Assembly: GCA_017509755.1 (NCBI GenBank)
Contig: JAFWOY010000008.1
Span: 78,467-142,466, forward strand
DNA length: 64,000 nucleotides
Reading direction: 5' to 3'
Source: Bacteroidales bacterium
Lineage (GTDB): Bacteria; Bacteroidota; Bacteroidia; Bacteroidales; UBA932
Both the position numbers and the translations under genes were made by a program. The notes beneath the pieces are model-generated. The model was given only the letters and a program-made list of their open reading frames with translations. It was not told where the DNA came from and did not search any database. Shown here one piece after another: positions 59,953 to 64,000 of the stretch. Each line of letters opens with the position of its first letter. The stretch's first letter is position 1.

Positions 59953-61096
59953 AACCATGTCCTATACATTCCTACAGAATTACTGGTGGTTCCTGATCGC
60001 CTTGCTGGGCGGCCTGCTCGTCTTCCTGATGTTCGTGCAGGGAGCCAATCTCCACCTCGGAAACCGGACGCTCTCAACCCTGCAGAAGCGGATGATCCTC
60101 AATTCCACCGGCCGCAAATGGGAGTTGACCTTCACGACGCTGGTCACCTTCGGCGGTGCCTTTTTCGCCTCCTTCCCGCTCTTCTACAGCACCAGTTTCG
60201 GCGGCGCCTACTGGGTGTGGGTACTCATCCTGATCACTTTCGTTTTCCAGGCCGTATCCTATGAATTCCAGAACAAGCAAGAAAACCTGATCGGCAGCCA
60301 GGCCTTCCGCGTCTTCCTGATGATCAACGCGCTCCTGGCGCCATTCCTGATCGGAACAGCCGTCGGCACCTTCTTCACCGGCAGTGATTTCACCGTCAAC
60401 AAAGTGGCCATCACCGACCCCGCATCGCCCGTCATCAGCACCTGGGGCAACGGCTGGCACGGTCTCGAAGCACTGGTGCAATACCACGCCGTACTGCTGG
60501 GCTGCGCGCTGATGTTCCTGACGGCCATCCTCGGCGGACTGTATATTCTCAACAACGTCAATGACGACGTCATCCATACCCAGATGCACCGCTCCGTCAA
60601 AATGAGCATCGTACCGTTCCTGACCTTCTTCCTGAGCTGGCTGCTCATCCTGCTGGTACGCCCCGGCTATGCAGCGAACGAAGACGGGATCATCTCGCTG
60701 GAAAAATACAAGTACCTGCACAACTTCCTGCAGATGCCCGTGGTCCTGGCCCTGTTCCTCATCGGCGTTGCCCTGCTACTATGGGGCATCTACCAAGGTG
60801 CTTTCACAAAGAAACGCAGCGGCATCTGGCCTGCCGGCATCGGCACTGTGCTGGTGGTAATGAGCGTGTTCTTCGTGGCCGGCTATAACGGAACAGCCTA
60901 CTACCCTTCCTGCACCGACCTGCCCAGTTCGCTCACGATCCGCAACAGTTCTTCAAGCCAGTTCACACTACAGGTGATGTTCTGGGTCTCGCTGCTGATC
61001 CCGTTCGTCGTGGCCTACATCGCCTACGCCTGGCGCCAAATGGACCGCAAAAAGATTACGCCCGATGAAATTGCTGAAACGAGACACAAGTATTGA
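59945..61096 (+). CDS. cydB: Cytochrome bd ubiquinol oxidase subunit II
   Basis: 383 residues, about eight membrane helices. CydB pairs with CydA to form the oxidase core but binds no heme in most species. Family motifs are WWFLIALLGGLLVFLMFVQG, ELTFTTLVTFGGAFFASFPL, VWVLILITFVFQAVSYEFQ and PSCTDLPSSLTIRNSSSS, the last matching the conserved 'yP.~ps.....~T~~~asss' loop. A start four codons later (MSYTFL) would remove the overlap with cydA. Third gene of DUF4492-cydA-cydB. Confidence 0.96.
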   Translation: MNKTMSYTFLQNYWWFLIALLGGLLVFLMFVQGANLHLGNRTLSTLQKRMILNSTGRKWELTFTTLVTFGGAFFASFPLFYSTSFGGAYWVWVLILITFVFQAVSYEFQNKQENLIGSQAFRVFLMINALLAPFLIGTAVGTFFTGSDFTVNKVAITDPASPVISTWGNGWHGLEALVQYHAVLLGCALMFLTAILGGLYILNNVNDDVIHTQMHRSVKMSIVPFLTFFLSWLLILLVRPGYAANEDGIISLEKYKYLHNFLQMPVVLALFLIGVALLLWGIYQGAFTKKRSGIWPAGIGTVLVVMSVFFVAGYNGTAYYPSCTDLPSSLTIRNSSSSQFTLQVMFWVSLLIPFVVAYIAYAWRQMDRKKITPDEIAETRHKY

Positions 61097-61145
61097 CGGT
61101 TCCCCCTTTGCAACTTGCGCCAAGAAGAAAAAAGTATTGATTTTT

Positions 61146-61176
61146 TTTGCACACTAAAAAAAAGTCTTTATCTTTG
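61146..61176 (+). promoter_or_regulatory. tRNA-Asp promoter (TTTG-N19-TATCTTTG)
   Basis: TTTG (61146-61149), 19 bases, TATCTTTG (61169-61176), an exact consensus in an A/T-rich stretch. It predicts a leader of about 105 bases before tRNA-Asp. Confidence 0.7.
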
Positions 61177-61182
61177 CAATCC

Positions 61183-61288
61183 CAATCGCAAAGAGGCGGC
61201 GCAGCCGCTAGCGAAGGCCGGGCAGGATCAGTCCTGCGCAACAGCAAGGCCGAAGCGAGAGGGTTCGGGGCTAGCCCTGTAAAAATTA
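61183..61288 (+). other. Structured leader of the tRNA-Asp transcript
   Basis: Contains the stems GCGGC/GCCGC and GCAGGA-TCAG-TCCTGC, plus GGCC...GGCC flanks, and shares a core with the sequence at 56980-57055. No reading frame. It could be processed off as a small RNA or mark a former insertion. Confidence 0.4.
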
Positions 61289-61362
61289 GGTGCGGTAGTT
61301 CAGCTGGTTAGAATGCCGGCCTGTCACGCCGGAGGTCGCGAGTTCGAGTCTCGTCCGCACCG
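61289..61362 (+). tRNA. tRNA-Asp (GTC)
   Basis: 74-base cloverleaf: acceptor GGTGCGG/CCGCACC, D-arm with AGCTGGTTAGAAT, anticodon stem GCCGGCCTGTCACGCCGG with anticodon GTC, T-arm with GTTCGAGTC, discriminator G. CCA is not encoded. Followed after a few bases by a strong terminator. Confidence 0.97.
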
Positions 61363-61365
61363 CTT

Positions 61366-61402
61366 AAAACGCCTTTGCAGATATCTGCGAGGCGTTTTTT
61401 TT
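61366..61402 (+). terminator. Intrinsic terminator after tRNA-Asp
   Basis: AAAACGCCT pairs with AGGCGTTTT, with an inner GCAGAT/ATCTGC stem, followed by a run of eight T. Strong rho-independent type. Confidence 0.85.
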
Positions 61403-61410
61403 GTTTCTAG

Positions 61411-61482
61411 TGCCCCAAATAATGCCCCATTTTAGCGACAAAAAAGTAATTTGCACATGTCTAAATATGTTTACATGTGCAA
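61411..61482. repeat. Direct repeat TGCCCCA and inverted repeat TTGCACATGT downstream of tRNA-Asp
   Basis: TGCCCCA occurs at 61411 and 61423. TTGCACATGT (61451-61460) and its exact complement (61473-61482) are 12 bases apart. There is no T-run, so a protein-binding site or old attachment site is more likely than a terminator. This is part of a 183-base AT-rich gap that holds no gene. Confidence 0.5.
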
Positions 61483-61545
61483 CATTTATGGATTGCCGGG
61501 GCTAGCTAAAGAAAAAGGCTCATTTTTTGCAACCTCTTAATACAT

Positions 61546-63123
61546 ATGAACCTGAAGCATCTTTTCGGCAGTTTTTTCCATCTTGGACTCGCCATAATAG
61601 CAACTATTTTCGTTACGCCGTCTTGCCGACAAAGAAGTGAGCAGAACGGAATGGATGAGTCGGCTTTTGTCTTTGAAACAGCGAATATCAAAGGGAATGA
61701 GGCTGATTATTCCAGGCCGGCTGTGATTACAGGGCATATCTCCCACCGGGAGGTATATCCGCAAACGACGGAAATCAGCATTGCGATTCCGTTTTATGAC
61801 CGGGTTTCGGAGAAACAGACATCGGCCATCTTTGAGGATACCTTTGGGTTTTCGTTTATGCCTTACGCGCCGAGGACCATCTCGATGCCACCATATATTG
61901 ACCATCTGGTGGTATGCCCCGGAGACTCCATCCACGTGGAACTGGATTTTTCCGATTTGGGGAAAGTGCAGTATTCCGGGAAAGGAGCGGAGAACAATGA
62001 GAAGTTCAATGACTTCCTCGTGAGATACTATCTCAGAGTTTGGCCAGGTTTTTCGACGTGGGAATTGGATTCGAAAGGGGAACCTGCTTTTCGGAAATAT
62101 GAGCACGCCGACGTTTTTGTGACGGCGATCAGGCAAACGCGGGAATCCTATCTCGCCCGCCTGGATGAATTCATCCGGGAGGCACGGCCAAGCACAGAAC
62201 TGATTGAGATCTGCCGCAAGGAAATCGAGGCCGATTATTATTCCCAGCTCATTCAGAGCCTGCTCCAATACAAGTCCGACCAGGGGGAAGATGTCTCGGA
62301 TTACTTCCAGGTAAAAGATGCCGAACCGCTTTTCAGCGAGGATTGCATAAACAGCAACCTGTTCACCCTGTCTTCCAATATCGCCACTTGGATATTCGTA
62401 TTCAGTTCTCCCGACAGAGAAGAAGCCCTTCATCCAAGCGATGTTTACGCTGCGCAGATCGATTTCCTGAAACGCGCGACGGAAAACGATATGCTGCGCC
62501 AGATGCTCATCACGCATTTTTACAACCAGTTGCTGGAAGCCAATCGGGTGGATCGTTTCGAGGAGTACTTTGCCGACTTCAATGACAATGTAACCTACCC
62601 GCTGCTGAAACTCTCCACCCGGGACAAGTATGCATTCAAGAAGGCCTGGCGGGAAAATCCCCGGGCGCTTTCCAATGCCATCCTGCACGCCGACAAGCCC
62701 AGGGATGGCCAGACCATTGTCCCGAAGGAGAACGAGGGGCTCAAGCTATTGCGGTCGGTAATCGCCCGGGAAGAACAAAAGGTCGTCTATATCTCGATCG
62801 GCGCCAATTGGTGCCCCGGTTCACAACAGGAACAACCTTTCCAGAAAAGACTGGCGGCGGATGAAAAGGGAAAGCCGCTCCGCATGGTCAATTTCTGGCT
62901 GGATAACGGAGCCGACGATCCGGAATCCGTCGCCCTCGGAATCGAGAATTACCACCTGACCGACGCCCAACGGACTGGGCTTGACCCGATTCTCCACCTC
63001 GGCCGAGGCATTCCTTTCTATATTCTGATTGACAAGGAAGGTGTGATTGTGGACTTCGGAGAGTACCTGCGGCCGTCTATTCCGGAGACTCGGACTAAAA
63101 TTGAGGCGTATTTGGAGCAATGA
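61546..63123 (+). CDS. TlpA-like thioredoxin-fold lipoprotein with a single active-site cysteine
   Basis: 525 residues with a lipoprotein signal ending VTPSC. An N-terminal beta-rich domain (about 45-150, ITGHISHREVYPQTTEISIA) resembles the ligand-side domains of Bacteroidota TlpA-like proteins; a helical middle follows. The thioredoxin domain (about 395-525) has VVYISIGANWCPGSQQEQ: the usual CxxC is CPGS, so the resolving cysteine is Ser. The cis-Pro motif is present as GRGIPFYILIDKEG. It may be a monothiol binder rather than a reductase. Single gene, flanked by low-GC intergenic sequence. Confidence 0.8.
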   Translation: MNLKHLFGSFFHLGLAIIATIFVTPSCRQRSEQNGMDESAFVFETANIKGNEADYSRPAVITGHISHREVYPQTTEISIAIPFYDRVSEKQTSAIFEDTFGFSFMPYAPRTISMPPYIDHLVVCPGDSIHVELDFSDLGKVQYSGKGAENNEKFNDFLVRYYLRVWPGFSTWELDSKGEPAFRKYEHADVFVTAIRQTRESYLARLDEFIREARPSTELIEICRKEIEADYYSQLIQSLLQYKSDQGEDVSDYFQVKDAEPLFSEDCINSNLFTLSSNIATWIFVFSSPDREEALHPSDVYAAQIDFLKRATENDMLRQMLITHFYNQLLEANRVDRFEEYFADFNDNVTYPLLKLSTRDKYAFKKAWRENPRALSNAILHADKPRDGQTIVPKENEGLKLLRSVIAREEQKVVYISIGANWCPGSQQEQPFQKRLAADEKGKPLRMVNFWLDNGADDPESVALGIENYHLTDAQRTGLDPILHLGRGIPFYILIDKEGVIVDFGEYLRPSIPETRTKIEAYLEQ

Positions 63124-63915
63124 GTATCCGATAACTATACTGTAAGGGTTTCTTCATTATAGACCCCCTCATAATGCTTTGAAACGTGGTCTCAAAATGC
63201 GACCAGTTGAACTAATGCAGGGAGTGCCTTGTCCCCTGGGCTTTTCGTTACCATCAAAAGTCTTCTCGCCAAACAGGCGCGCAGTTAGCCATCGTATTGT
63301 ATTGATAATCAGCGATAGATTTCATGAAGTTGTGCGCCATAGGCCGATTTCGGGGTTTGGCAAAAGTCCTCTTTCTGTTCCGACGGGAACAGAAAGAATG
63401 TAGCAATTCGTTTATAATCATCATGTTAGATAACTGCTTTGGGACCATGTTAGAATGCGGCGGACCGAGCGACACAAATTCTCTGCTGCGAAAGGATTGT
63501 AGTGAGCCGTTCGGTCCTGTCGCGGCATCGTTTTGGGCAGATGGACTCTTTTTCCTGCCGCGACAGGACTCTATAGCGTATGAGCGTCCTGTCGTGACCA
63601 AACAACGGCAAGCCACGACTGGAAAGGTAGGCTCTTGGGCAAACCAAATAATCACCCTCCACACGAACCTTTGTTATACCGTGTCTTAATGTGGAAGGTC
63701 ATACCGGATCGGGGGCGTCTTCCTCAGACGAAGGCTTCTCACGGTACGTGATGGCTCAGCAATTGGAAGATGAATTTCGGGTAAGCGGGAACCTGTTAGC
63801 GGGAAACCATTTTCGCTCAGCCTTTCTCAGGCCAGGACGTAAACGAAACTTTTCCCTTGTTTGACCCGTCCTGATTTTTCTTTACAGTTCTGAGTCTATT
63901 TTTAAGTTCATTATC
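63124..63915. other. Almost gene-free segment, lower GC, rich in inverted repeats
   Basis: No reading frame here shows a recognisable domain, signal peptide or supportive codon use; several short open frames on both strands are unconvincing. What can be seen is structure: CTTTCTGTTCC/GGAACAGAAAG with a four-base loop at 63371-63396, and GTCCTGTCGCGGCA (63514-63527) with its exact complement (63556-63569), plus a further GTCCTGTCG at 63586. This may be the worn edge of a mobile element. Confidence 0.5.
63514..63569. repeat. Perfect 14-base inverted repeat, 28-base spacer
   Basis: GTCCTGTCGCGGCA (63514-63527) and TGCCGCGACAGGAC (63556-63569). A third partial copy, GTCCTGTCG, begins at 63586. 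There is no T-run, so it is not a standard terminator. Confidence 0.6.
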
Positions 63916-64000
63916 TCAATACGTTGCGGATGTCCTGCATCCGTTTGTCAACTCTGCTATTACATGGGCCATCTCTTCAGGTTTATTTGCCTTGTAATAG
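63916..64000 (-). CDS. Possible 3' end of a gene running off the right edge
   Basis: From the right edge a minus-strand frame reads 27 residues (YYKANKPEEMAHVIAELTNG and seven more) before TGA. The composition is protein-like, but the piece is too short to assign. It could belong to a mobile-element gene, given the surrounding sequence; this is a guess. Confidence 0.3.
   Translation of the reverse strand, partial: YYKANKPEEMAHVIAELTNGCRTSATY

Noticed and set aside
63371..63396. Terminator at the 11-base hairpin CTTTCTGTTCC/GGAACAGAAAG
   Set aside because: Stem is strong, but no T-run follows on the plus strand and only a weak one on the minus strand, and no gene ends nearby.
63254..63664. 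136-codon minus-strand frame and overlapping plus-strand frames in the right-end segment
   Set aside because: No signal peptide, domain or promoter; residues are rich in Arg/Ser/Pro as in noncoding translation; the inverted repeats run through them.
63751..63864. Short 37-codon plus-strand frame (MAQQLEDEF...)
   Set aside because: Too short and without promoter, family match or neighbours to support it.

Overview
The window comes from a Bacteroidota chromosome, most likely Bacteroidales, of fairly high GC. Four things point there. Several genes and both tRNAs are preceded by the Bacteroidota promoter -7 box TAnnTTTG, in the better cases with TTTG 18-21 bases upstream. The protein set is typical: Rpb6-like omega, DUF4492 ahead of cydAB, FecI/FecR/STN-TonB receptor/DUF4249, and TlpA lipoproteins. 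The gene order ompH-ompH-bamA-uppS-nadK//pdxJ is also typical, and almost no gene has a clear Shine-Dalgarno sequence. A genus cannot be named from the sequence.

Layout. 1-6.5 kb is the envelope-assembly block: two periplasmic OmpH/Skp chaperones, BamA, UppS and NAD kinase on the minus strand, then divergent pdxJ, a third membrane-anchored OmpH-like protein and a LysM/periplasmic-binding fusion. 8.1-13.6 kb holds nagB, recN, omega, bamD, trxB and a Gate-domain membrane protein. 13.7-25.7 kb holds a GDPD lipoprotein, tRNA-Phe, priA, an esterase, a nitroreductase, a beta-propeller-like lipoprotein, a ferredoxin-type aldo/keto reductase, an aldose epimerase, a GH2 enzyme, a DUF3298 lipoprotein and cytidine deaminase. 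An SRP RNA gene lies at about 25.7 kb on the minus strand. 25.8-34 kb holds mnmA, an HI0933-type flavoprotein, a serine hydrolase, a cell-wall hydrolase, mltG, an S41 protease and RNase Z. 34-42.8 kb holds rpsA, an S9 peptidase, an MltD-like transglycosylase, a CapD/PglF-like dehydratase and prfA.

42.8-57 kb is the accessory part. It has three ECF sigma/anti-sigma operons, the last driving a TonB receptor plus DUF4249 lipoprotein, with a TlpA thioredoxin, a GNAT-like protein, mazG and a CoA-transferase between them. Dispersed through it is a family of hairpin repeats. A REP-associated tyrosine transposase (RAYT, HUH nuclease) at 55.9-56.8 kb is bracketed by two complete, same-orientation copies of the composite repeat. 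Another full copy and one half copy lie 5-8 kb away beside other genes. All seven hairpins have exactly 16 bases between the stem cores, and all three composite copies have exactly 20 bases between hairpins. I regard this RAYT/REP system as the most interesting item here.

57-64 kb holds a small membrane protein, an EEP-family lipoprotein, the DUF4492-cydA-cydB oxidase operon, tRNA-Asp with a long structured leader, a thioredoxin-fold lipoprotein with a single active-site cysteine, and a lower-GC, almost gene-free end segment rich in inverted repeats.
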